DNA of 64,000 bases from CAZHAX01 sp964530325 (GTDB lineage: Bacteria > Chloroflexota > Anaerolineae > B4-G1). How positions within the stretch are numbered: the stretch's first letter is position 1; each line of letters opens with the position of its first letter. The position numbers and the translations under genes are program-made. Below the pieces are notes generated by a model. That model searched no databases. It was not told the DNA's origin and worked only from the letters and a program-made list of their open reading frames with translations. The stretch spans positions 37,544 through 101,543 of the forward strand of contig CAZHAX010000012.1 of NCBI GenBank assembly GCA_964530325.1. The letters run 5' to 3'. Positions 8,034 through 16,841 of the stretch are shown here, piece after piece.

Positions 8034-9935
8034 GTGCACGTCGTCGGCACCGCTGGGCACGTAGACCACGGCAAGTCCACGCTCGTCCACGCTCTGAGCG
8101 GCATCGACCCGGATCGGCTCCGCGAGGAAAAGGAGCGTGAGATGACGATCGATCTCGGCTTCGCCTGGCTCACGCTGCCAGGCGGCGGGTCGGTCGGGGT
8201 TGTCGACGTACCGGGGCACCGTGACTTCATCGAGAACATGCTGGCCGGCGTCGGCGGCATCGACGCGGCGCTGCTGGTGGTCGCTGCCGACGAGGGGGTC
8301 AAGCCACAGACTCGGGAGCACCTGGCCATTCTCGACCTGCTCGGCGTGGACAAGGGTGTCGTAGCCCTTACGAAGGTGGACCTGTCCGAGAGCGAGGAGT
8401 GGACGGATCTCGTCGCCGAGGAGGTCGGGAAGGTCTTGGAGGGCACCGGGCTCCAGGGTGCTCCCATAGTCCCCGTCTCGGCGCGTACGGGTCAAGGTCT
8501 GGACGATCTGATCGCGGCGCTCGAACTGGCGCTGGCCGAGGTGGGCGAGCGCCCCGACAAGGGACGGCCGAGGCTTCCTGTCGACAGGGTCTTCTCCATC
8601 AGCGGATTCGGGACGGTGGTCACAGGGACCCTCGAGGGCGGCTCGTTCACCAAAGGCCAGGAGGTAGAAATACTGCCCCCAGGGCGCCGCGCGCGCATAC
8701 GGGGAGTGCAGACACACAAGGAAACGGTGGACAGAGCGGTTCCGGGCAGCCGCGTCGCTCTGAACCTGTCGGGGGTGGCGAAGAGCGACCTCAAACGTGG
8801 GGATGTCGTCGCCTCGCCCGGTTGGCTGCAGCCTACGGTCCTGGCCGACGTCCGGCTCCGTCATCTGGCGGACGCTGCCCGGCCGCTGCGCCACAATGCC
8901 CGCGTCAAGTTCTTCTGGGGGGCAACCGAACAGATGGCCAGTGTGCGCCTGCTGGATCGGGACGCGCTGGTGCCAGGAGATTCGAGCTGGGCGCAGCTGA
9001 AGCTGGACCAGCCGGTGCCGCTGGTGCGGGGCGACCGTTTCGTTATCCGCATCCCCTCCCCGCCTGCAACCGTCGGCGGAGGGGTCGTCGTTGACCCCAT
9101 GCCGGGGCGGACTCACCGCCGTTCGCGTCCGGACGTCCTTGCGCGACTGGAAACGCTGGCCCGGGGAACGCCGGACGAGATGCTGGTAGGGCAGCTTGAG
9201 CGCCTGGGCCCAAGCACAGCCGCCACTCTCCTCTCTGCAGTGCCTCAGGTCGAGGCCGGCGACGAACTGGTCTCACGGTTGGTCGATTCGGGCGACCTGG
9301 TCGCCCTGGGGAGTGATGGCTATGCTGGTCAGATGGAGCACGGCATGCTGCTGGCGACGAGCGCCTGGTGGTCGACTGTGGCCGGCAAGCTGCGGGACAA
9401 GCTGGCCAGCTATCATGATGAATACCCGCTGCGCGCTGGGATCAGCCGGGAGGCGTTGCGCAGCGGCCTCGGCCTCGAGCCCAAAGTGTTCGGTGGCGTG
9501 GTGGGACGGGCTGCCGCCGAGGGCATGGTGGTTGACGAGGGGGCGACCATACGCCTGGCCTCGCACGAAGTGCGACTGAGCGAGGTCCAAGAGGAAGCGG
9601 TCGGGGCGCTGCTCGCCGCTTTCGCGACAAGTCCCTATCTAACGCCGTCGGCGAAAGAGAGCCGCGCCGCCGTCGGCCCGGAAGTCCTGGACATCCTCAT
9701 TGGCAGAGGAGACCTGGTGCAGGTCTCGGACGAGGTGCTCTTCCTGGCCGATACGTATGGAGAGATAGTGGCCCGCGTCCGAGACGTGATCGAGAGAGAA
9801 GGCAGCACAACCCTGGCTCAGGTGCGGGACATGCTGGGAACCAGCCGGAAGTACGCTCAGGCCCTCCTGGAGCACCTCGATTCACAGGGGATCACTAGAC
9901 GAGAGGGGGACGTGAGGGTCCTCGGGCCTTCTTAG
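8034..9935 (+). CDS. selB: Selenocysteine-specific translation elongation factor SelB
   Basis: A 633-residue GTPase that delivers Sec-tRNA(Sec) to UGA codons marked by a SECIS element. The G domain has G1 GHVDHGKS (about residues 8-15), the REKEREMTIDLGFAWL switch region, G3 DVPGH, G4 TKVD and a G5 SAR. SelB-type beta-barrel domains II and III follow (GTVVTGTLEGGSF; RIRGVQTHKETV). The C-terminal third (about 350-633) contains the winged-helix repeats that bind SECIS RNA. The start is GTG at 8034, with AGGAG a few bases upstream. selA, selD and the selC tRNA are not in this window, so selenoprotein synthesis must rely on genes elsewhere. It ends tail-to-tail with rarA. Confidence 0.93.
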   Translation: MHVVGTAGHVDHGKSTLVHALSGIDPDRLREEKEREMTIDLGFAWLTLPGGGSVGVVDVPGHRDFIENMLAGVGGIDAALLVVAADEGVKPQTREHLAILDLLGVDKGVVALTKVDLSESEEWTDLVAEEVGKVLEGTGLQGAPIVPVSARTGQGLDDLIAALELALAEVGERPDKGRPRLPVDRVFSISGFGTVVTGTLEGGSFTKGQEVEILPPGRRARIRGVQTHKETVDRAVPGSRVALNLSGVAKSDLKRGDVVASPGWLQPTVLADVRLRHLADAARPLRHNARVKFFWGATEQMASVRLLDRDALVPGDSSWAQLKLDQPVPLVRGDRFVIRIPSPPATVGGGVVVDPMPGRTHRRSRPDVLARLETLARGTPDEMLVGQLERLGPSTAATLLSAVPQVEAGDELVSRLVDSGDLVALGSDGYAGQMEHGMLLATSAWWSTVAGKLRDKLASYHDEYPLRAGISREALRSGLGLEPKVFGGVVGRAAAEGMVVDEGATIRLASHEVRLSEVQEEAVGALLAAFATSPYLTPSAKESRAAVGPEVLDILIGRGDLVQVSDEVLFLADTYGEIVARVRDVIEREGSTTLAQVRDMLGTSRKYAQALLEHLDSQGITRREGDVRVLGPS

Positions 9936-10008
9936 GCCACCTTACACTGCATAGCCGCCTGGGGTCAACTGCAGGGCCGCAGATGGCGATGCCAGCTTGG
10001 CAGTGGCA

Positions 10009-11370
10009 TCAACCCTTGCGTGCCCGCCGCAGCTTTCTCAACCGCTCGATTATCTCCCGTTCGTATCCGCGGCCGCCGGGGCTGAACCAGCCCCCCTCCA
10101 CCCCGTCCGGGAGGTACTGCTGGTCTACCCAGCCTTCTGCCTCTGCATGAGGGCTGCGGTACCCCTCATGCTCTCCCATAGTGCGCCGGTAGTGATCGCG
10201 CAGCCCTCCTTTGAAGACTTCGCTCTTGTCCCGCAGGTGGATCGGCACGTCGCCAGCGCCCTGCTCCTCGACCGCGCTCAGCGCTCGCCAGTAGGCGCCT
10301 GCGGAGTCGGACTTGGGCGCTGTGGCCAGGTAGAGCGTGGCCAGGCTGAGGTGATACTGACCTTCCGGCATTCCCACCCATTCGAATGCGCGGGCGCAGG
10401 CGTCGACGACGACTACGGCCTGAGGATCCGCCAGTCCAACGTCCTCCGCTGCCAGAATGTAGAGACGGCGGAGGATGAAACGCGGGTCCTCGCCTGCCGC
10501 GACCATCTTTGCTAGCCAATAGAGAGCTGCGTCCGGGTCGCTGCCTCTGACGGACTTGATGAAAGCGGAGACGGTGTCGTAGTGCTCGTCCCCCGCCCTG
10601 TCGTAGCGGAGGGCGCGCCGCTGGATCGAGTCCTCTGCGATGTCCAATGTTATGTCAACGTGGCCGTCTTCGCCGGGCGGCGAGCTCTCGACGGCTAGCT
10701 CGAGCGCGTTCAGCGCCGCCCGGGCATCGCCGCCCGCGATGCGGACCAGGTGTTCCAGGGCCTCGCTGCCCAGGCGCACCTGGCGCCCTCCGTAGCCCCG
10801 CTCGCCATCGTCGAGCGCGCTGCGGAGTATGGCCTCCACGTCCTGATCGGCGAGGGGTTTGAACTGGAAGACGCGCGAGCGTGAGACGAGGGGCGGAATG
10901 ACCTCGAAGTAGGGGTTCTCGGTGGTGGCCCCGATCAGGACAACGGTCCCCTCCTCGACGTGGGGGAGCAGGGCATCCTGCTGAGACTTGTTCCAGCGGT
11001 GAATCTCATCGACCAGCAAGATGGTCCGCTGGCCGTACAGCGCCCGTCTCTCGCGGGCCTGCTCGATGATGCGGCGCAGATCGGCCACGCCGGCAAGCAC
11101 TGCGCTGATCGTCTCGAAGTGACTGGAGGTGGTATTGGCTATGATTCTGGCCAGCGTGGTCTTGCCGGTGCCTGGGGGGCCCCAGAAGACGAGCGACGAG
11201 AAGAGCCTATCGGCCTCAATTGCCCGGCGCAGCAGTCGTCCGGGGCCGACGATGTGCTCCTGGCCAGAGAACTCCTCCAGCGAGCGAGGGCGCATGCGTG
11301 CGGCCAGCGGGGCCTCAGCCTCGAGCTGTGAGCGACGGGCCTGCTCGAATAGATCCATCGTGCCTGACAT
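10009..11370 (-). CDS. rarA: Replication-associated recombination protein A (RarA/MgsA, AAA+ ATPase)
   Basis: A 453-residue clamp-loader-like AAA+ ATPase that acts at stalled replication forks. It has the RarA signature RMRPRSLEEFSGQEHIVG near the N-terminus, Walker A GPPGTGKT (about 64-71), Walker B LLVDEIHR (about 118-125), sensor GATTENPYFE, and a C-terminal tetramerisation domain (ALYWLAKMVAAGEDPRFILR). Length and domain order are normal. The longest frame starts at 11370; MDLFEQ at 11358 is an alternative, and neither has a strong Shine-Dalgarno sequence. It lies 90 bp downstream of the membrane module in the same direction and may be read through from it. Confidence 0.93.
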   Translation of the reverse strand: MSGTMDLFEQARRSQLEAEAPLAARMRPRSLEEFSGQEHIVGPGRLLRRAIEADRLFSSLVFWGPPGTGKTTLARIIANTTSSHFETISAVLAGVADLRRIIEQARERRALYGQRTILLVDEIHRWNKSQQDALLPHVEEGTVVLIGATTENPYFEVIPPLVSRSRVFQFKPLADQDVEAILRSALDDGERGYGGRQVRLGSEALEHLVRIAGGDARAALNALELAVESSPPGEDGHVDITLDIAEDSIQRRALRYDRAGDEHYDTVSAFIKSVRGSDPDAALYWLAKMVAAGEDPRFILRRLYILAAEDVGLADPQAVVVVDACARAFEWVGMPEGQYHLSLATLYLATAPKSDSAGAYWRALSAVEEQGAGDVPIHLRDKSEVFKGGLRDHYRRTMGEHEGYRSPHAEAEGWVDQQYLPDGVEGGWFSPGGRGYEREIIERLRKLRRARKG

Positions 11371-11460
11371 ATCTAGTCACGCTGGGACGGCAGCGACCCC
11401 GGGCAGACGGCTGCCAGGTTCCGAGTGGCCAGGGGCGTCGCGACGCACGGGCAAGATGGC

Positions 11461-12891
11461 TCAGGGGACGAACGGGGTGTACGTCTCCGCGAGCGACGTG
11501 GCGACGGAGGCGATCAAGCCGGGAAAAGCGCTCACGACGAGCGTTACGACGATCATCGCGCCGAGCACGGCGGCAGTTGACACACCCTCGGAGCCTCCCA
11601 TCGCCGATACTGGGCGATCCTTGGGCGAGGCCGGCCGTCTTAGGAGAATAGCCAGCACTCTCCACACTCCCCACACAACGCCTGTCCCGCCCAAGACCAG
11701 CGCAACCGCAACGCCGGGCCGGGAACCGGCCAGCGCCTGGCAGAGTGTCCAGCGCGCTACAAATCCCGCGCCGACTGGTGTGCCGGCCAGAGATACGGCG
11801 CCGAGCACGAGCGCCGCCGAGCTCCACGGAGCCCTCCAGGCAAGGCCGCTCAACTTCTCTAGCTCCCGATCGCCTCCTGTCCGAGCCTGGAGGCCGCTAA
11901 CCCCCGCTCCCATCAGGGCCAGGCCGAAGGGGCGGACCAAGAGGGAAAACAGAGCCACCGCCAGCCCCAGGCTGCTGTTCAACTGCAGCGCGATCAGCGT
12001 GGCGCCGGCATCGACCATGGCAGCATAGGCCATCAATCGACCGAGGCGGGGCTGGACAGGCGCGAGTAGCCCTCCCACCAGGACCAGCCCTGTGCCGGCG
12101 GCGAGCAGGACTGGGCCAAACAGCGGCTGATCGGATAGCCACGAGTAGGACTGCAGGAAGTCAAGCAGCAGGAACCAGACGGCGCCGTTGCCCACCGTGA
12201 GGACGAAGGCTGCTGCCAATGGGAGACCGTCGTTGCCGACGGAGCGGACCCAGTTGTGGAACGGTGCAACGCCGAGCAGCAGAGCGAACGAGACCGAGAG
12301 CAGCACGGATGCGGCTGTCAGCAGCCCCGTGTCGTCCGGCGTCATGGCGTACCGTTCGAGCAGCCAGTGCGTGACCAACAGGCCCGGCAGGGCGAGGATT
12401 GTGAAGGTGAGGTAGCGTACCGCTCCGCGACTGGGCCCTGCCCCCTCTTCCTGGAGCATGAAGACAGCAAGGCCGGCGCCGATGCCTATGAACAGTACCC
12501 CGTACACGAACGGATTGATCAGCAATGCACCGCTCAGAAGGCTGAGCAGGCCCAGCCCCACGGGGAACAACAGTGAGCGTGGTGAGAAGCGCCAGCCCAG
12601 CAGGAACAACGCGGAGGCGGTCAGGAAAAGCAGGGCCACCGCGACGCGGTCTCCCGGCTCCAGGACGAGCTCCCGGCCCAGGAGCGTAACCTCCTCGCCC
12701 ATAGCGATCTCGCCTGCCCCCCACAGCGAGACGGGCTGGTCCAGCGGCAGTGTGATCACGGCGATACCCAGCAGGAGCGAGGTTCCTGCTGCGAGCAGAG
12801 CTGCCACGGAGGGCATCCATCTGAGGACGAGGTAGACGATGCCGGCCATCAGCAGAGGCGCGGAAAGCAGAAGAAGCGACCCCGTTATCAT
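11461..12891 (-). CDS. NuoN/NuoM-like multi-pass membrane protein (antiporter-like subunit)
   Basis: A 476-residue, almost wholly hydrophobic protein with roughly 13-14 predicted membrane segments. Similarity to the proton-conducting (PF00361) subunits of complex I and Mrp/hydrogenase complexes shows best at GVAPFHNWVRS, the counterpart of the H-x-W motif before TM7. By eye against NuoM, the TM7 lysine position is glycine (VGNGAVW) and the TM5 glutamate region (NPFVYGVLFIGIGAG) has no acidic residue. Its start overlaps the stop of the 214-residue gene upstream by 4 bp. It may be an assembly or membrane-arm subunit that no longer pumps, or part of a distinct transporter. Confidence 0.7.
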   Translation of the reverse strand: MITGSLLLLSAPLLMAGIVYLVLRWMPSVAALLAAGTSLLLGIAVITLPLDQPVSLWGAGEIAMGEEVTLLGRELVLEPGDRVAVALLFLTASALFLLGWRFSPRSLLFPVGLGLLSLLSGALLINPFVYGVLFIGIGAGLAVFMLQEEGAGPSRGAVRYLTFTILALPGLLVTHWLLERYAMTPDDTGLLTAASVLLSVSFALLLGVAPFHNWVRSVGNDGLPLAAAFVLTVGNGAVWFLLLDFLQSYSWLSDQPLFGPVLLAAGTGLVLVGGLLAPVQPRLGRLMAYAAMVDAGATLIALQLNSSLGLAVALFSLLVRPFGLALMGAGVSGLQARTGGDRELEKLSGLAWRAPWSSAALVLGAVSLAGTPVGAGFVARWTLCQALAGSRPGVAVALVLGGTGVVWGVWRVLAILLRRPASPKDRPVSAMGGSEGVSTAAVLGAMIVVTLVVSAFPGLIASVATSLAETYTPFVP

Positions 12892-13532
12892 GCCGCCCCT
12901 CCCTCCATTCCCTCCGCCGCCTGGGCGCTCCTCAGATAGGCCGTGGCCAGTGCGATCATGAAGCCCACTGCTCCAACCAACCCAGCCACGGCCAGGCTTG
13001 GTTCCAGTCCCACGTAGAAGAGATCGAATCCCGCCAGCGTGGTCAGCAGGCCGAGCCCAACTTCAAACGGATTCTCGTTTAGACTGACGATAAGCAGCCC
13101 CAATCCGGCGAGCAGGTAGCAGGCGAGGGTGATCTCCGCAGGCACCTCAGGAAGCGGGAGGCGCAGCGCTGCTCCATAGGCCAGGACGAAGACGAGGACC
13201 GCCGATAGGAGGTAGAACCAGCCCTTGGCCGAAAGGACCTCGCCGCGCCATGGCCTATCGCCCCGGGACCGGGATGAGGACACGGGCGGCCCAGGGCTAC
13301 CGACACGCCTCTCTGTAACATAGAAAACGGCGCAGATTAGCCAGCCCGTCAGGCCCTTCACTGCGGCCAGTTCCACTCGGATGATACGCGTCAGGAGCAG
13401 AACGACCAGGAGGTACTGAATGGCAAGAGCCAGCACCTTCAGCCGCCACTTCCTGGCAACGACGAGTATGGCGCCGGTAGCGACCAAACTGCCTAGAGAT
13501 AGGGTTGCCAGCAGATCTCCGATTTGCCCCAT
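12888..13532 (-). CDS. HyfE-like/unknown multi-pass membrane protein
   Basis: A 214-residue protein with about six or seven membrane segments, interrupted by one polar, arginine-rich loop (about residues 74-95). The N-terminal half has two or three spans (LVATGAILVVARKWRL; YLLVVLLLTRII). The C-terminal half (NENPFEVGLGLLTTLAGFD onward) recalls the NuoK-like end of HyfE-type hydrogenase subunits, and the size fits HyfE (about 216 residues). The match is by general architecture only. It sits between two antiporter-like subunit genes, 23 bp after one and overlapping the other by 4 bp, so the three proteins probably form one membrane complex. Confidence 0.55.
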   Translation of the reverse strand: MGQIGDLLATLSLGSLVATGAILVVARKWRLKVLALAIQYLLVVLLLTRIIRVELAAVKGLTGWLICAVFYVTERRVGSPGPPVSSSRSRGDRPWRGEVLSAKGWFYLLSAVLVFVLAYGAALRLPLPEVPAEITLACYLLAGLGLLIVSLNENPFEVGLGLLTTLAGFDLFYVGLEPSLAVAGLVGAVGFMIALATAYLRSAQAAEGMEGGAA

Positions 13533-13555
13533 CAGATCCGTCTTCGACCTTCCGC

Positions 13556-15172
13556 TCAGCTACTCCAAACGAGGGCAGCTACCAACAGCAGCAATACCGA
13601 CCAAAGGAGCGCGCCTGCTCCGGTCACCAGTTCCTCGACCGTCTGCAGCGCTTCCAGTGCACGCTCCAGTGCTCCCAATGCGCCCTCGTACAGCCACTCC
13701 AGGCGCAGCAGGTCGCGAGCCGCCCCGATCACAAGATCCATCCTCGTCCGCAGCGCCGGATCCTGCCAGGCGATCGCAGCTCCTGCGGCAAGGGAGGCCA
13801 GCCATAGCAGCCACCCGGGCCACCCGGGCAGGCCCAGGAGCTCCAGCAGACCCTCAGGCGCGGCCGCGGCAGGAGCGAGTAGCGGCGGGTATAGGCCGGC
13901 AACTACGAGGAGCAGGGCCGGGAGGCCCAGGCCGAGATAGCGCGCGACGGCTGTCCAGCGACGCGGGGTTTCCGAGATGGGGCGTTCACGCCACCAGCGA
14001 ACAAGCGCGGCAACGAGGAAAGCAGTGCCCACAAACAGAGCCAACGCCTCCAACAAGCTCCCCTCTGCTGCAGCCTGACGCATCAGTTGGGCCCCGGCGA
14101 CGAAGCCGAGCGTAAGAGGGCCCCCCACCAGCGACAGGGAGGCTACCACCCCGGGAGCGATCCACCAGGCGGCCGTCTGGGCGGGACGCCGGCTGAGAGC
14201 CAACAGGGCCACGGCGAGTACCCAGGCCGGGGCGGCGGCTGCGAGAACCGCCAGTCCGCCTTCTCCAGCGAGCGCGGAGGCGAGCAGCACGCCGCCGCCC
14301 GCCGCCATGGCCAGCTCGCTCAGATTGCTGGCGGCCCTGCTCCTGGCCCAGGCCAGGAACCCCCCTACGGCAAGCGCGGCGGCGCCGAGCAGCCCTGCCC
14401 AGCCACCGCCGGGGACGGCTCCGCTGTCCGCCGCGGCCTGCAGCCAGACGCCCCACCCAAGAGCCGGTCCCAGGAATAGCGGGGCGGCCAGCGCGGCCGT
14501 GGCATCAAGCTGATCGGGCGCGGCCAAGTGTGCCGGGTACGTGTACAGCCGAAGTAGGCCCGATGCGAGGACCGCCAGTGGCCCGATGCCCCCGGCCGCC
14601 AGCGCAGCCCACTGCTGTCCTTCTGCGGCGCCAGGGCTAAGCAGCACCCCAGCCCACAGAAGAGCGCTGGCCAGACCACCCAACACCAGCGTGCGAAGGG
14701 AGCTGGAGGGCGAGATACCAGCCGCAAGCTGTGCCGCACAGAGGATCGCGTCGTAGAGCGTCCAGCCCATCACGAGCACGAGCGGGTCACCGCCCCACAG
14801 GCTGACCAGGGTGGCGGGAAGGAGGCATAGCATCGCCGCGGCGAGCGACGGTGGCAGCTGCTCTGAGCGTGACAGGTGAACGAGCAGGGCGGCCAACGTG
14901 GCCAGCGCCACAGCAAGAGCAAGAAAGCCGGCTACGGGGTTGTACAGCAGATCGGGCGGGCTGCCGAGGAAGAACGATTCCTCTCCGGCCAAGGGAACTG
15001 AGAGCGCCGGCCGGGCGAATGCCAGGATCAGCGTGCAGAGAGTCGTCAGCGCGGCGGACCCCAGCGCCAAGTACCCTGCGCTGGGCTTGGCCGCCGGAAT
15101 GCGAGAGACAACCAGCACGCCAATGGCACCTGCTATCGGCAGGACAATAGCTAGAATGAGGAGAACAGGCAT
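13556..15172 (-). CDS. NuoL/HyfB-like multi-pass membrane protein (antiporter-like subunit)
   Basis: About 538 residues, very rich in Ala, Leu and Gly, with about 14 membrane segments. The weak antiporter signature YPAHLAAPDQLDATAALAAP occupies the place of the H-x-W-L-P-D-A-H motif of NuoL/M/N. The lysine expected about 22 residues later is absent. TM5 reads DPLVLVMGWTLYDAILC, without the conserved glutamate. It is the first gene of the three-gene unit. The ATG at 15172 has no Shine-Dalgarno sequence. An in-frame GTG at 15202 lies about where transcription should begin and could be a leaderless start adding ten residues. Confidence 0.65.
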   Translation of the reverse strand: MPVLLILAIVLPIAGAIGVLVVSRIPAAKPSAGYLALGSAALTTLCTLILAFARPALSVPLAGEESFFLGSPPDLLYNPVAGFLALAVALATLAALLVHLSRSEQLPPSLAAAMLCLLPATLVSLWGGDPLVLVMGWTLYDAILCAAQLAAGISPSSSLRTLVLGGLASALLWAGVLLSPGAAEGQQWAALAAGGIGPLAVLASGLLRLYTYPAHLAAPDQLDATAALAAPLFLGPALGWGVWLQAAADSGAVPGGGWAGLLGAAALAVGGFLAWARSRAASNLSELAMAAGGGVLLASALAGEGGLAVLAAAAPAWVLAVALLALSRRPAQTAAWWIAPGVVASLSLVGGPLTLGFVAGAQLMRQAAAEGSLLEALALFVGTAFLVAALVRWWRERPISETPRRWTAVARYLGLGLPALLLVVAGLYPPLLAPAAAAPEGLLELLGLPGWPGWLLWLASLAAGAAIAWQDPALRTRMDLVIGAARDLLRLEWLYEGALGALERALEALQTVEELVTGAGALLWSVLLLLVAALVWSS

Positions 15173-15210
15173 GATAGTCGCGTGCTGGCCAGGCCCCAGC
15201 ACGCCGGGCT

Positions 15211-15239
15211 ATTCTAGCATACAAGGTAGGAGATAGCAA
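15211..15239 (-). promoter_or_regulatory. Promoter of the three-gene membrane module
   Basis: On the minus strand, TTGCTA (15239-15234) and TAGAAT (15216-15211) are 17 bp apart. Transcription would start near 15204-15202, about 30 nt before the ATG at 15172 or right at the in-frame GTG at 15202. Confidence 0.65.
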
Positions 15240-15269
15240 CCAGGGGGGCGACCGGCTCGATCGACAGAG

Positions 15270-15298
15270 CGAGGCGCCGCCTCGTCGGCGGCGCCTCG
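15270..15298 (-). terminator. Hairpin terminator after the sigma factor gene
   Basis: CGAGGCGCCGC (15270-15280) pairs with GCGGCGCCTCG (15288-15298): an 11-bp perfect stem with a 7-nt loop. It lies 38 bp beyond the sigma factor stop and before the next promoter. There is no clear U-run after it, so it may be a weak or Rho-assisted terminator. Confidence 0.55.
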
Positions 15299-15336
15299 AC
15301 AGCGAAGAAGCCAGTGCCAGGAAGCGACGTGTGTTG

Positions 15337-16533
15337 CTAGCGCTCTAGATAGTCCCGCAGCCTGCGGGCGTGTGTGGGGTGGCGCAGCCGACTGAGCGCC
15401 TGGGCTTCGATCTGCCGCACGCGCTCGCGCGTCACACCCAGCTTGCGCCCCACCTCTTCCAGCGTGTAGGTCTCGCCATCAACGAGGCCATAGCGCAACT
15501 GCAGAATACGGACCTCGCGTGGCGGCAGCTCTTGCAGGATATCCTTGAGCATCTCCTGCAGCATAGCCGAGCTCACAGCGTCGTCCGGAGCGGGGCATTC
15601 CTCGTCCTCTATGAAGTCGCCCAGCTCGCTCTCGCCCTCGTCGTCGGTGGGCATCTCCAGCGACAGGGGCCGGCGCGCCACGCGGAGCATCTCCTCGGCC
15701 TTGCGAGTGGGGATATCGAGCGAGTTAGCCAGCTCCTCGGAGGTTGGCTCCCTGCCCAACTCCTGGGTGAGCCTGTGCGACGTACGCAGGAGCTTGTTGA
15801 TCTGATCGCCCATGTGCACCGGCACTCTAATCGTCCGGCTCTGGTCAGCGATCGCCCGGGTGACCGCCTGGCGGATCCACCACGTCGCGTACGTGGAGAA
15901 CTTGTGCCCCCGCCGGTAGTCGAACTTGTTGGCCGCCCTGATCAGGCCGATGTTGCCCTCTTGGATCAGGTCGAGGAAGGGCACGCCACGGCCGATGTAC
16001 TTCTTGGCGACACTGATCACCAGTCTGGAGTTGGCTCTGATAAGGTGCTCCCGAGCTGCCTTGCCGTCCCTGGCCGTCCTGCCCAGCCGCTCGTGGGTGC
16101 GGGGTTTGAGGCCGTCTCTGGTGAGCTTGCCCTCGGCTATCTCTCCGGCCTCCATGCGCTCGGCCAGCATAACCTCTTCCTCGGCCGTCAGAAGTGGCAC
16201 CCGGCCGACTTCCTTGAGGTAGAGCCCGATCGTATCGTCTATCTCGATCGTGTCGAAGTAGGCCTCCTGCTCCGTACTGGCAGGCTCCCCTTCGCCGGGG
16301 CCTGTCCCGTCTTCGCCTTCCTCCTCGTCTGGCCCCTTGATCTCGATGCCCGCCTCCATGAGGCGGGCCATGATCCGGTCCAGCCCGTCAAGGTCCTCCT
16401 CCACCTGGGGGAAGACGGCAAGGATGTCCTCATAGGTGACGTACCCCTGCTCGCTTCCTTTGGCGAGGAGGAGTTCTTCACCTTCGAGGCCTTCTTCAGT
16501 CTCGTCCAGTTTGCTCTCGCGGTCCAAGCCCAT
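15337..16533 (-). CDS. sigA: Primary RNA polymerase sigma factor (RpoD/SigA)
   Basis: A 398-residue sigma-70 factor. An acidic N-terminus with a vestigial region 1.1 (YVTYEDILAVFPQVEEDLDG) is followed by region 1.2 (DTIGLYLKEVGRVPLLTAEE). Region 2 has the core-binding and -10 recognition helices (ANSRLVISVAKKYIGRG...YATWWIRQAVTRAIADQSR). Region 3 is RVPVHMGDQINKL onward, and region 4 has the -35 helix-turn-helix (TLEEVGRKLGVTRERVRQIE). This is the short, Gram-positive-like housekeeping form without the large non-conserved insert of proteobacteria. It fits the many TTGACA/TATAAT promoters in the window. Its mRNA leader carries a strong hairpin. Confidence 0.95.
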   Translation of the reverse strand: MGLDRESKLDETEEGLEGEELLLAKGSEQGYVTYEDILAVFPQVEEDLDGLDRIMARLMEAGIEIKGPDEEEGEDGTGPGEGEPASTEQEAYFDTIEIDDTIGLYLKEVGRVPLLTAEEEVMLAERMEAGEIAEGKLTRDGLKPRTHERLGRTARDGKAAREHLIRANSRLVISVAKKYIGRGVPFLDLIQEGNIGLIRAANKFDYRRGHKFSTYATWWIRQAVTRAIADQSRTIRVPVHMGDQINKLLRTSHRLTQELGREPTSEELANSLDIPTRKAEEMLRVARRPLSLEMPTDDEGESELGDFIEDEECPAPDDAVSSAMLQEMLKDILQELPPREVRILQLRYGLVDGETYTLEEVGRKLGVTRERVRQIEAQALSRLRHPTHARRLRDYLER

Positions 16534-16557
16534 CTTGTTGATTCGCCATCAGAAAGA

Positions 16558-16592
16558 GCACGATGCTTGACGACTAGACGTCAGGCATGTGC
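16558..16592 (-). promoter_or_regulatory. Leader hairpin in the sigma factor mRNA
   Basis: GCAC, a bulged G, then ATGCTTGACG (16558-16572) pair with CGTCAGGCAT and GTGC (16579-16592) across a 6-nt loop: 14 pairs including one G-U, with one bulge. It lies about 25 bp upstream of the start codon and downstream of the promoter, so it sits in the transcript leader. Whether it regulates translation or binds a protein as DNA is unknown. Confidence 0.5.
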
Positions 16593-16640
16593 TCCCGCAC
16601 TCGACACGATAGCGTTGTCTGGCCGCCGCTACCAAAGATT

Positions 16641-16670
16641 ACTATACCACAAATGAATGACGATTGTCAA
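16641..16670 (-). promoter_or_regulatory. Promoter of the sigma factor gene
   Basis: On the minus strand, a perfect TTGACA (16670-16665) and TATAGT (16646-16641) are 18 bp apart. The predicted leader before the start at 16533 is about 100 nt. Confidence 0.7.
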
Positions 16671-16766
16671 CCCCCCGTCTGGGCCTGTCGGCTGAAGCCG
16701 GAAAACGAGCCCTATTCAGCGGGCGCCTGCGGCTTGGGCTCGCTATGCCGCGAGGCGCGCGGATTG

Positions 16767-16795
16767 TTGCGAGTTTGTGTTCGGCGGAGTATAAT
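16767..16795 (+). promoter_or_regulatory. Promoter of the rseP operon
   Basis: TTGCGA (16767-16772) and TATAAT (16790-16795) are 17 bp apart. Transcription would start near 16802. Confidence 0.75.
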
Positions 16796-16841
16796 ATCGC
16801 AAACGAAGGCCGCCTGCTTGAGATGGGCTGGCAGCAGGAGG

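Noticed and set aside
7962..9116. 384-codon leftward frame opposite selB
   Set aside because: Antisense shadow of the SelB GTP-binding and barrel domains.
9988..10010. GATGCCA/TGGCATC inverted repeat between selB and rarA
   Set aside because: Only 7 bp, overlaps the rarA stop codon and lacks a U-run.
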